Positions 10,830 through 18,971 of a DNA stretch of 64,000 bases are shown here, in pieces; position 1 is the stretch's first letter; every line of letters begins with the position of its first letter. Location: contig CALEZT010000172.1 of assembly GCA_937927975.1 (NCBI GenBank), forward strand, positions 1-64,000. The letters are read 5' to 3'. Both the position numbers and the translations under genes were made by a program. Under the pieces are notes generated by a model. The model did no database searches. It worked only from the letters and a program-made list of their open reading frames with translations, and had not been told where the DNA came from. This stretch comes from an uncultured Phycisphaerales bacterium (lineage in GTDB: Bacteria; Planctomycetota; Phycisphaerae; Sedimentisphaerales; Anaerobacaceae).

Positions 10830-13800
10830 GCTTCTGGCGTCTGGTGGCGCAGAGCGCTCGCTTCTACTGGCGGACGAACGCCGCGGTCCTGCTGGCGGTG
10901 GTCGTCGCCACCGGCGTCCTCACCGGGGCTCTGGCGGTCGGCGACTCGGTCCGATTCACGCTCGGAAAGACCCTGGAGGCCCGTCTGGGCGAAGTCGAAT
11001 TCGCGGTGAGGCCGCATGGGCGGTACTTTCGGACCGATCTGGCCGGCGATCTGAAGTCGCAGGTGGTAGGCGAGGTCGCGCCTGTCTTGCAGGTCTCCGG
11101 CGTGATCGCCAACGACGACGGTTCGCGACGAGTCAATCGCATCCAGGTCCTCGGCGTGGACGAGCGGTTCTATGCAGTGGGGCCAGGGGGCGCCCCGTTT
11201 GGTGGGGCGGTGGGCGAAGGAGTCGTTCTGAGCCGGGCGGTAGCCGACAGGCTCGGCGTCGCTGCGGGAGGCGAGGTTTTGTTGCGAATCGAGAAGACGA
11301 CGACGATGCCTCGCGATGTCCCACTGGTCTCGGACGAAGACCGTACGATCGGCTTTCGCTTGAAGGTGCATGCGGTGGCCGATAACTCGGCGTTTGCCCG
11401 GTTCGATCTGGCGGCCAATCAGGCTGCACCTCTGAACGTGTTCGTTTCTCTGGCCTGGCTTGCCGAGAAGATCGAGCAGCCGGGAAGGGCCAATATGCTT
11501 CTCGTCGCTCGGCAGAAGAGCGGCATCTCCGCAGACGAACTGAACGCGGCCATCCAGAAAGCCTGGGAGCCGACCGACGCGGGAATCGAGGTGATTCGCC
11601 TGGAAGCGCAGAATGCGTTGGAGCTTCGCAGTCGTCGGATCTTCATGGAGGACCCGGTTGCGGATGAGGCGATGAAGGCCGGCGCCGGCGCGGTCGGAAT
11701 TCTCACGTACTTCGTCAACGAGATTCGCCTGGGCGAGAACGCGACGCCGTATTCGATGGTTGCGGCGGTCGGTGCTGGCGATCTGATCCCGACGGGGATG
11801 CGAGACGATGAGGTCGTCATCAATCAATGGCTCGCTGAAGACCTCGGAGCGCGGGTTGGCGATTCCGTCGATCTCACATATTTCGTCATGGGACCCAGGC
11901 GAAAACTGAACGAGGAACGAGGTCGATTCAAGATCGTCAAGATCGTGCCCTTGGAGGGGGCGGCTCGCGATTCCTCGCTGATGCCTGACTTTCCCGGCCT
12001 GGCGGACGTGGACAATTGCCGTGACTGGAAGCCCGGCGTGCCGGTTGATCTGGACAAGATTCGTCCGAAAGATGAGCGGTACTGGGATGACTATCGCGGC
12101 ACGCCGAAGGCGTTCATCACGCTGGAGGCCGGGCGGTCGCGGTGGCGAAACCAGTACGGCAGCCTGACCGCAATCCGCTATCCCTGGCGGGAGGGACTCG
12201 ATCGACAGGTCGCAGAGCACTTGACCAGCCATCTCGATCCTGCCGCGGCGGGGCTGTTCTTCCAGGCGGTTCGCGAGTCCGGCTTGCAGGCCGGTCGGGG
12301 CGGCACCGATTTCGGTCAGCTCTTCCTGGGCTTGAGCATGTTCCTGATCGGTTCTGCGATCATTCTTATTGGCTTGCTGTTCGTCTTTGGCGTCGAGAGT
12401 CGAAGCTCGCAGATCGGAATGCTCCTGGCGGTCGGTTGGCCCGCTCGACGGGTCAGGAGACTGCTCCTGGCGGAGGGCGGACTGGTCGCGACGTGCGGCG
12501 CCATACTTGGCGTCATCGCAGGCCTGTTCTATGCCTGGCTGATGCTCTACGGCCTGGCCACCTTCTGGAGCGGCGCGATTGCGGGCGCGGCGATCCGATT
12601 CCATGCGACGAATCTCACACTGTTGCTGGGCGGCGTCGGCGGGCTCGTCGTTGCTCTGCTGGCGATCTGGATCACGCTGCGAAAGCACGTGACGCTTCCC
12701 GCACGCCAGTTGATGGCAGGGATGGTCGAAAGGCATGCCGCCTCGCGTTCTCGCGGACGAGTGGGCATGGGGCTTTCGGTCGCGTCGTTCGTCGGCGCTG
12801 CGATTCTGCTGACGCTCGTTCGAGGCGGCCAGGGGCAGGCTATGGCCGGGGCCTTTTTCGGGGCCGGAGCGTTGCTTCTGCTCGGGACTCTGGGACTGGG
12901 ACACGTGCTGCTATGCCTGGCGGCGGCAGGCGGCGCCTGGTCTTCGATCTCGCTGCAACGGCTGGGCATTCGAAATGCAGCTCGACGTCGCGGTCGCAGT
13001 CTGAGCATCATCGGTCTGCTGGCCTGCGGCGTGTTCATGGTCGTGGCGGTTGGGGCCAATCGACGCGATCCGCTGCGCCAGCCCCAAAGCAGGCAGTCCG
13101 GCACGGGTGGATTTGCACTCTATGGCGAGTCTTCGCTGGGCATTCTGTATGATCTGAATAGCGAGGCTGGACGCAAGGAATTGGGTCTTCTCGATCCCGA
13201 GCTTGCAGGACTCAACGCCGTCCCATTCCGGGTCCACGAGGGCGATGATGCGAGTTGTCTGAATCTCAACCGCGCGCAACGTCCGCGATTGCTGGGCGTG
13301 CAGGCGGGCGACCTCATGCAACTCGGCGCGTTCAAGTTCGCTGCGGTTAGCAGGGAAGCAGCAGCAAATGATGCGGGATGGAGCCTGCTTGACGGGGAAT
13401 CCCGCGACGGCGTCATCCCCGCGATCGGCGACTATCCGACCGTCGTTTGGGGCTTGGGCAAGAAGCTCGGCGACGAGATCGAATACCAGGACGAACAGGG
13501 CAAGCCCTTCCGCGTGCGGATCGTTGCCATGCTGGACAGCTCGATCCTGCAGGGCAGTCTCCTGATCTCCGAGGGGGAATTCGTTCGCAGATTTCCGTCG
13601 GTGGACGGGTATCGGGTTTTGCTTGTCGATGCGACATCGGATAAGATGGAGGCGATATCGCAGAAGCTGTCGTCGGGTCTGACCGATCTGGGGCTGGTGC
13701 TCACACCGACGCGGGAACGACTGGCCGCGTTCGGAGCCGTGGAAAACACGTACCTTTCGATCTTCACCGCCTTGGGAGGACTGGGTCTGATTCTGGGCAG

Positions 13801-14128
13801 CGTCGGGCTGGGCCTTGTGGTGCTCCGCAACATGCTGGAGCGAAGGGGTGAGCTGGCGATGCTTCGGGCCATCGGCTTCGAGCGGGCCCGGATACTGCGG
13901 CTGGTCTTCTACGAGCATTGGGGTCTGATGCTGGCGGGGGTGGCTTGTGGAGTCGTCGCAGCGGTTGTCGCTGTGATCCCGGCCCTGCGGTCGCCGGCCG
14001 GACAGGCGCCTTATGTCTTTCTGGCGGCGACACTCGCGGCGATCGTTTTGAGCGGCGCCATCTGGGTTTGGCTGGCGGGGAAGCTGGCTTTGCAGGGCCG
14101 ATTGTTGGATGCGCTAAGGCATGAATAG
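10826..14128 (+). CDS. large FtsX-type ABC transporter permease
   Basis: An 1100-residue permease coupled by ATGA overlap to its ATPase. One N-terminal membrane segment (about 12-35) precedes a large extracytoplasmic region resembling the MacB periplasmic core. A first FtsX block follows at about 497-625, with AVGWPARRVRRLLLAEG as coupling helix. After a second extracytoplasmic region there is a second FtsX block at about 965-1095 (MLRAIGFERARILRLVFYEH). This duplicated architecture belongs to the LolCE/MacB mechanotransmission class rather than to classical substrate channels. The cargo is unknown; lipoproteins, glycolipids or peptides are all possible. Confidence 0.9.
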   Translation: MSFWRLVAQSARFYWRTNAAVLLAVVVATGVLTGALAVGDSVRFTLGKTLEARLGEVEFAVRPHGRYFRTDLAGDLKSQVVGEVAPVLQVSGVIANDDGSRRVNRIQVLGVDERFYAVGPGGAPFGGAVGEGVVLSRAVADRLGVAAGGEVLLRIEKTTTMPRDVPLVSDEDRTIGFRLKVHAVADNSAFARFDLAANQAAPLNVFVSLAWLAEKIEQPGRANMLLVARQKSGISADELNAAIQKAWEPTDAGIEVIRLEAQNALELRSRRIFMEDPVADEAMKAGAGAVGILTYFVNEIRLGENATPYSMVAAVGAGDLIPTGMRDDEVVINQWLAEDLGARVGDSVDLTYFVMGPRRKLNEERGRFKIVKIVPLEGAARDSSLMPDFPGLADVDNCRDWKPGVPVDLDKIRPKDERYWDDYRGTPKAFITLEAGRSRWRNQYGSLTAIRYPWREGLDRQVAEHLTSHLDPAAAGLFFQAVRESGLQAGRGGTDFGQLFLGLSMFLIGSAIILIGLLFVFGVESRSSQIGMLLAVGWPARRVRRLLLAEGGLVATCGAILGVIAGLFYAWLMLYGLATFWSGAIAGAAIRFHATNLTLLLGGVGGLVVALLAIWITLRKHVTLPARQLMAGMVERHAASRSRGRVGMGLSVASFVGAAILLTLVRGGQGQAMAGAFFGAGALLLLGTLGLGHVLLCLAAAGGAWSSISLQRLGIRNAARRRGRSLSIIGLLACGVFMVVAVGANRRDPLRQPQSRQSGTGGFALYGESSLGILYDLNSEAGRKELGLLDPELAGLNAVPFRVHEGDDASCLNLNRAQRPRLLGVQAGDLMQLGAFKFAAVSREAAANDAGWSLLDGESRDGVIPAIGDYPTVVWGLGKKLGDEIEYQDEQGKPFRVRIVAMLDSSILQGSLLISEGEFVRRFPSVDGYRVLLVDATSDKMEAISQKLSSGLTDLGLVLTPTRERLAAFGAVENTYLSIFTALGGLGLILGSVGLGLVVLRNMLERRGELAMLRAIGFERARILRLVFYEHWGLMLAGVACGVVAAVVAVIPALRSPAGQAPYVFLAATLAAIVLSGAIWVWLAGKLALQGRLLDALRHE

Positions 14129-14134
14129 GAAGAG

Positions 14135-14160
14135 AAGCACGGATTTCGAGTTTCGTGCTT
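14135..14160 (+). terminator. small hairpin between permease and propeller genes
   Basis: AAGCACG (14135-14141) and CGTGCTT (14154-14160) form a 7-bp stem with a 12-nt loop in the 54-bp gap after the permease stop. The bases that follow are only moderately T-rich, so it could be a weak terminator or simply a processing stem. Confidence 0.3.
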
Positions 14161-14182
14161 TGGATTTGTTCTCGGGTGTTCG

Positions 14183-15601
14183 ATGAAGAAGAACTTCGTT
14201 GCCGATCTGATCCCCATGGCCGTCGCCGTCGTGGGCGTTGTGTCGCTGATGTATCTTTGGCTCAGCGCCGACGCGGCGGTGGGTCTTCAGGAGCGTTTGC
14301 CCGGCGCCGACGGCAAACCCGCCAACGCCGGGGGTAGGGACGACGTGGTCAAGATCGCCGGGACGTTGACCCAGGGCGACGGCGCGCCGTCCGAACTGCC
14401 TGGGGCCTGGCCGAGATTTCGCGGCGCAAACTACGATGCGATCAGTACCGAGACGGTCTCGCTGAGCCGGACCTGGCCTGCGGAAGGACCTCGCGCGCTC
14501 TGGTCCGTCGCTGTGGGCGAGGGCTTTGCAGGGGCAGCAGTGCTCGATGGGCGGGTCTATCTCCTCGACTACGACCAGGCGGGCCAGGCGGACGTCGTCC
14601 GCTGCCTGTCGCTGAACGACGGCAAGGAAATCTGGCGGTATGCCTACCCGATCAGGATCAAGCGTTTCCACGGCATGAGCCGGACCGTGCCGGCGGTGAC
14701 GGACAAATACGTCGTCACCCTGGGACCCAGAGGGCATGTGACCTGCCTCGACTCCAAGACGGGCGAGTTCAAGTGGATGCTCAACCTCGTCGCGGAGTTC
14801 GGGACGGTGATTCCCCAGTGGTATACGGCGCAATGTCCTTTGGTCGACGACGACAAGGCGATCCTCGCACCGGCCGGGAGTGTCCTGATGATGGCGGTGG
14901 ACTGCGCCAGCGGTGAGACGGTCTGGCAGACGCCGAACCCCGACAAGTGGGTGATGACGCATTCGTCGATCGTGCCGATGGAGTTCGCGGGAAATCGGTT
15001 CTACGTCTACTGCGGCGGATCGACCGACGCCGGCGGGGTCATCGGCGTCTCCGCCAAGGACGGCCAGGTCCTCTGGAAGACGGACCGATGGAAGGTTCGC
15101 ACGAATGTTCCGATGCCGGTGATCGTCGGCCCGGATCGGATCTTCCTGTCTGCGGGGTACGGCCAGTACGATTTTGGTTGCACCATGCTCCGGCTGACCG
15201 AGTCCGAGGGCAAGATTGCTGTGGCCAGCGAATTCCTGCATCCCACGAGCGTCTTCAGCACGATGCAGCATACGCCCATCTTCTACAACGGGCACATCTA
15301 TGGCGTGAGGATGGACAAGCAACTGGCGTGTCTGGATCTGGAGGGCAACGTCGTGTGGACCAGCACCAGCGCGAACACGTTCGGCAGCGGGCCTTATGCG
15401 ATTGCCGACGGTTTGCTGTACGTGATGGACGACAACGGCGTGCTGACGATCGTTGAGCCCGGCGCCTCAGGGTACAATCCGCTGGCTCGGGCCAAGGTCT
15501 TGGATGGGATCGAATCGTGGGGCCCCATGGCATTCGCCTCCGGCAGATTGATCGTGCGGGATCTGAATCGGATGGTGTGCCTCGATGTCGCCGGACGGTA
15601 G
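14183..15601 (+). CDS. exported PQQ-like propeller, first gene of the redox operon
   Basis: The 472-residue product starts with a single membrane or signal segment (about residues 8-28, LIPMAVAVVGVVSLMYLWLS) followed by a linker. The propeller domain opens with WPRFRGANYDAI, the hallmark N-terminal strand of planctomycete PQQ-like propellers. Blades of the form VLDGRVYLLDYD..A..DVVRCLSLNDGKEIWRY follow to the end. It lies 32 bp before an NHL-type propeller and on the same strand as the Fe-S genes, so an extracytoplasmic scaffold or cofactor-binding role in that complex is likely. No enzymatic activity is evident. Confidence 0.85.
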   Translation: MKKNFVADLIPMAVAVVGVVSLMYLWLSADAAVGLQERLPGADGKPANAGGRDDVVKIAGTLTQGDGAPSELPGAWPRFRGANYDAISTETVSLSRTWPAEGPRALWSVAVGEGFAGAAVLDGRVYLLDYDQAGQADVVRCLSLNDGKEIWRYAYPIRIKRFHGMSRTVPAVTDKYVVTLGPRGHVTCLDSKTGEFKWMLNLVAEFGTVIPQWYTAQCPLVDDDKAILAPAGSVLMMAVDCASGETVWQTPNPDKWVMTHSSIVPMEFAGNRFYVYCGGSTDAGGVIGVSAKDGQVLWKTDRWKVRTNVPMPVIVGPDRIFLSAGYGQYDFGCTMLRLTESEGKIAVASEFLHPTSVFSTMQHTPIFYNGHIYGVRMDKQLACLDLEGNVVWTSTSANTFGSGPYAIADGLLYVMDDNGVLTIVEPGASGYNPLARAKVLDGIESWGPMAFASGRLIVRDLNRMVCLDVAGR

Positions 15602-15633
15602 AGTCCTCAGTTCTTGTTCTTAAGGGTACAGGG

Positions 15634-16680
15634 TTGTTCACGCAACGAATATCAGGGAAAGCCCACGGTGGTTGGATCGTCGTGCTGGTTGTCGCGGCTC
15701 TCGCTGTGGCCGTGGTGGCGATTCTCCGGCTTGACACCACCGGCGATACAGGCAGCGGGCTCAGCGACGCTTATGCCTACGACGTGGCGCGTTTGGCCAA
15801 GATAGATCCGAATCTCGTTCTCTATGCGGAATCGGGTCCGCCGATCCGCATGGGTTTGAGTCAGTCTCGTGCGATCGCCCTGGACAAGGCCGGTCGGATC
15901 TATGTCGCAGGGGACAAGTCGATTCGCGTTTTCGATGCGTCGGGGAACCTTGAGAGGACGATCTCCCTGACAGGCGCCCCGCAGTGCCTGGCGATCTGGG
16001 ACGACGGCGGGATCTATGTCGGCATGAAGGACCACGTCGAGGTTCTCGACGCACAAGGCAAAGTGGTGGCATCGTGGGAACCCCTGGGCGACGAGGCGGT
16101 CCTGACGAGCATCGCCCGGCACGGGGATGCGGTTCTCGTGGCCGACGCGGGGCATCGAGTCGTGTTGCACTATGATCTCGCAGGCACGCTTGTGGGCCAT
16201 ATCGGCGAGAAGGATGCGGAACGCGAGATCCCGGGATTCGCGGTCCCCAGTCCGCACTTCGATCTGGCGGTCTCGCGGGACGGCCTGATCCGGGTTGCCA
16301 ATCCCGGTCGCAATCGAATCGACACCTTCACCCTCGATGGCAATCTCGAATTCTGGTGGGGCGAGCGGTCGAATGGGATCAAAGGTTTCTGCGGCTGCTG
16401 CAACCCGGTGAATTTCGCCCTGTTGCCCGACGGAGGCTTCGTCACTGCGGAGAAGGGGCTTGTCCGGGTCAAGGTCTACAACAGCGACGGCGGTTTCGTG
16501 GGTGTCGTAGCGGGTCCCGATCAATTCGCCAGCGGCAAGCAGATCAGGATCTATGAAAGGCCGGAGGAAGGTCAGGAACGGGGTCTCGATCTGGCCGCCG
16601 GGGCCGATGGTCGAATCCATATTCTCGACCCGGCGGACAACACGGTCAAGACGTTTCGCAAGAAGAGGGCTGATCAATGA
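15634..16680 (+). CDS. membrane-anchored NHL-repeat six-bladed propeller
   Basis: A TTG start at 15634 is preferred: AAGGG lies 8 bases upstream, and the protein then has a short basic head followed by one membrane segment (about 14-32, GWIVVLVVAALAVAVVAIL). The rest is an NHL-type propeller with blades such as AIALDKAGRIYVAGDKSIRVF and FDLAVSRDGLIRVANPGRNRIDTF. A cysteine motif GFCGCCNP interrupts it at about residue 250 and might bind a metal or cluster. The stop overlaps the next start by 4 nt. NHL propellers are usually protein- or ligand-binding; the CGCC motif makes a redox contact possible. Confidence 0.75.
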   Translation: MFTQRISGKAHGGWIVVLVVAALAVAVVAILRLDTTGDTGSGLSDAYAYDVARLAKIDPNLVLYAESGPPIRMGLSQSRAIALDKAGRIYVAGDKSIRVFDASGNLERTISLTGAPQCLAIWDDGGIYVGMKDHVEVLDAQGKVVASWEPLGDEAVLTSIARHGDAVLVADAGHRVVLHYDLAGTLVGHIGEKDAEREIPGFAVPSPHFDLAVSRDGLIRVANPGRNRIDTFTLDGNLEFWWGERSNGIKGFCGCCNPVNFALLPDGGFVTAEKGLVRVKVYNSDGGFVGVVAGPDQFASGKQIRIYERPEEGQERGLDLAAGADGRIHILDPADNTVKTFRKKRADQ

Positions 16681-16919
16681 ATGAGTTTCTAAATCGATTG
16701 CAGGCCCGGCGACAGTTCGTGACACGCGCCTTGCGCAATGCGAGCCTGGCTCTGCTCGGATTGGGCGGCGGGGCGGTCGTGTTGAAGCGACGTCGGCTTC
16801 TTCGAGAAGGCAAGTGCGTGAATCAAGGGATGTGCCGGATGTGCGGGGTATTTGAAGACTGCGGCCTGCCTCGGGCTCTTTCGACCCGCGATGTGTTAGC
16901 GAGGACTCGCCATGGATAA
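16677..16919 (+). CDS. 80-residue Cys-rich membrane protein, unknown
   Basis: This small gene is embedded by 4-nt and 8-nt overlaps between the NHL propeller and the Tat ferredoxin genes, so it is very likely translated. A basic head (ARRQFVTRALRN) precedes one hydrophobic segment of about 17 residues (SLALLGLGGGAVVL). The tail reads KCVNQGMCRMCGVFEDCGLP, with four cysteines spaced C-X5-C-X2-C-X5-C. That spacing could ligate one [4Fe-4S] cluster or a zinc ion. I know of no characterised function. By position it may be an electron-transfer or assembly subunit of the neighbouring Fe-S complex. Confidence 0.75.
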   Translation: MNEFLNRLQARRQFVTRALRNASLALLGLGGGAVVLKRRRLLREGKCVNQGMCRMCGVFEDCGLPRALSTRDVLARTRHG

Positions 16920-17478
16920 GCAGGACAACATGAATCGCCGCAAGTTCCTCCGCGAGGGACTATGGGGGGCGTGTCTGGCCGGGGCCGGGACCGCGGCGGG
17001 GCTGAGCATCGCCCGCGGCAATCCGGACAACATGGTCTGGCAGATCGATCCGTACAAGTGCATCGCGTGCGGCAACTGCGCGACGTATTGCGTGCTGGAA
17101 GACTCCGCGGTCAAGTGCGTCCAGGCGTATGCGATGTGCGGCTACTGCGACCTTTGCACCGCGTATCTCGTGCCGGAGCCGAAGGCCTTGGACACCGGCG
17201 CGGAGAACGAGCTGTGCCCGACCGGGGCGATCAAGCGGACCTACATCGAGGACCCGTACTACGAGTACACGATCGACGAACCGCTGTGCAACGGGTGCGG
17301 CAAGTGCGTCAAAGGCTGCACGATCTTCGGAAACGGATCGCTCTTTCTGCAGGTGCGTCACGACCGGTGCAAGAACTGCAATGAGTGCGCGATCGCGGCG
17401 GCCTGTCCCTCGCAGGCGTTCAAGCGGGTACCTGCGGATCGGCCGTATCTGTTGAAAGGGGCGGACCACAAACCATGA
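16912..17478 (+). CDS. Tat-exported four-cluster ferredoxin
   Basis: The N-terminus has a twin-arginine signal (R9, R10 in MNRRKFLREGL) followed by a hydrophobic Ala/Gly-rich stretch, so the folded protein should be exported with its clusters. The mature part contains four cysteine groups in the style of DmsB/NrfC-type subunits: CIACGNC from residue 50, then CGYCDLC, CNGCGKC and CKNCNEC with their distal cysteines. Such proteins carry electrons between a membrane anchor and a catalytic subunit. Here the likely partner is the NapH-like gene, whose ATG overlaps this stop. No molybdopterin catalytic subunit is encoded nearby, which is odd for this class. Confidence 0.9.
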   Translation: MDKQDNMNRRKFLREGLWGACLAGAGTAAGLSIARGNPDNMVWQIDPYKCIACGNCATYCVLEDSAVKCVQAYAMCGYCDLCTAYLVPEPKALDTGAENELCPTGAIKRTYIEDPYYEYTIDEPLCNGCGKCVKGCTIFGNGSLFLQVRHDRCKNCNECAIAAACPSQAFKRVPADRPYLLKGADHKP

Positions 17479-18971
17479 TGCGATTCGCCCGGATCACGAA
17501 CAGAAGCAGAGTTCCGCAAAATGGGGAATTAGGCATGCATTCTTCAAGGAAATCACGTCTTTCGATTTCCTTGAAGAATCGACCGGGAGCATTCTCCATC
17601 AGACGGCCGCGCCTGGACACGGAACAATCAAGGTCGGAGATTCTTCCTAAGAACATGCCTAATTCCCCATTTTGCGGAACGTGGATCGCGCCTGTTCTTA
17701 TGGCTCTTCTGGTCTGTTGTCTAACGGCACAGGGCGAGATTCGTTTCCCGCCGCCGGAGTTCGAAAGCGGCTACACGTTTCCCCAGACGACCGCGCCTGC
17801 GGCGCAATCGGTGTATCGCGAGTACATCGATGCGGCGGTGCTCGTCTTCGGCTTGTTCCTCGCTTCGTACCTGATCCTCAAGAGGCGAAGCCGTCGCGCT
17901 GTCTTTGTTCTGATGATCGGCGCTCTGCTGTACTTCGGTTTCTTGCGAGACGGGTGCATCTGCCCGATCGGCGCGATCCAGAACGTGACGCTGACCGCAT
18001 TCGACAGCAGCTATGCGATCCCCATCGCGGCGGCGCTCTTCTTCGTCGTTCCTCTGGTGTTCACGCTCTTTCACGGGCGGGTGTTCTGCGGGGCGATCTG
18101 CCCTCTTGGGGCCATCCAGGACGCGGTCCTGATCCGGCCCGTGCGGGTCCCTCGCTGGCTGGAGAGCAGTCTGCGACTGATCGCATACACGTACCTCGGT
18201 GCGGCGGTCCTCTTTGCCGCCACCGGAAGCGCGTTCATCATCTGCCGATACGACCCGTTCGTAGGGTTCTTCCGGATGGGCGGTAACTGGAACATTCTGA
18301 TCTTCGGTGCCAGTCTGCTGCTGATCGGCCTGTTTGTCGGGCGGCCGTACTGCCGGTTCCTGTGCCCCTATGGCGTCATATTGCGGCAATTGTCCCGGCT
18401 CTCCAAGCGACGCGTGACGATCACGCCCGGCGAGTGCATCCAGTGTCGTTTGTGCGAAGATGCCTGCCCGTTCGGCGCGATTCGCGAGCCAACGGGGAAC
18501 TGGCCCGAGGGCGAATACCGAATTGCCAAGAAACGTCTGGCTTTGTTCCTGGTGCTGCTGCCCATCCTCGTCATCGGCGGCGTCTGGAGCGGCCATGCTC
18601 TGAGGAATCAGTTGGCCCGCGTGCATCCGAGGGTTCGCACCGCCGAGCGGATCTACCTGGAAGAGGCAGGCAAGGTCCAGGGCACGACCAACGTTAGCGA
18701 CGCATTCCGGGCGACAGGGCAGACCTTCGAGGTCCTCTACGACGATGCGACCCGGATTCGCGGACAGTTCGGTCTTGGCGGGGCCTTGCTCGGCGGGTTC
18801 GTCGGACTGGTGGCCGGAGGGAAACTGATCGTTCTGTCCGTTCGTCGCAGGCGAACCGAGTATGAAGCGGACCCGGCAAGCTGCTTCGCCTGCGGGCGGT
18901 GCTACAAGTCCTGTCCGAAAGAACATGAACGGCTCAAGAAGAGCAAAGAGGCAGTGGTGGGACGCGCATGA
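17475..18971 (+). CDS. NapH-like polytopic membrane Fe-S protein; start disturbed by a palindromic element
   Basis: The C-terminal 420 residues are a NapH/CcoG-like membrane protein. They have about five membrane helices, paired cysteine motifs GCICPIGAIQN and GAICPLGAIQD at helix ends, a CRFLCPYG motif, a CIQCRLCEDACP ferredoxin motif, and a late CFACGRCYKSCP motif. Such proteins pass electrons between quinol or cytoplasmic donors and periplasmic ferredoxins. The coupled start at 17475 (ATGA with the upstream stop) is the natural choice and gives 498 residues. However, codons 13-69 are encoded by a 170-bp inverted-repeat element. Alternative starts are the ATG at 17655, inside the right arm, and the ATG at 17700, just before a signal-like segment. 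Confidence 0.85.
   Translation: MMRFARITNRSRVPQNGELGMHSSRKSRLSISLKNRPGAFSIRRPRLDTEQSRSEILPKNMPNSPFCGTWIAPVLMALLVCCLTAQGEIRFPPPEFESGYTFPQTTAPAAQSVYREYIDAAVLVFGLFLASYLILKRRSRRAVFVLMIGALLYFGFLRDGCICPIGAIQNVTLTAFDSSYAIPIAAALFFVVPLVFTLFHGRVFCGAICPLGAIQDAVLIRPVRVPRWLESSLRLIAYTYLGAAVLFAATGSAFIICRYDPFVGFFRMGGNWNILIFGASLLLIGLFVGRPYCRFLCPYGVILRQLSRLSKRRVTITPGECIQCRLCEDACPFGAIREPTGNWPEGEYRIAKKRLALFLVLLPILVIGGVWSGHALRNQLARVHPRVRTAERIYLEEAGKVQGTTNVSDAFRATGQTFEVLYDDATRIRGQFGLGGALLGGFVGLVAGGKLIVLSVRRRRTEYEADPASCFACGRCYKSCPKEHERLKKSKEAVVGRA
17511..17680. mobile_element. 170-bp palindromic (MITE/REP-like) element
   Basis: Perfect 27-bp inverted ends (17511-17537, starting GTTCCGCAAAATGGGG, and 17654-17680) bound the element. 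Just inside the left end, a second perfect palindrome has 16-bp arms at 17539-17554 and 17564-17579 around a 9-base loop. There is no room for a transposase, so any mobility would depend on an enzyme elsewhere. No target duplication longer than a base is visible. Its AT-rich ends contrast with the surrounding gene. The frame through it stays open but its length is not a multiple of three. No second copy was noticed in the window. Confidence 0.7.

Noticed and set aside
10715..12904. A 2.2-kb minus-strand frame opposite the ABC permease.
   Set aside because: Low-complexity translation rich in Arg, Gln and Pro with no supporting signal.
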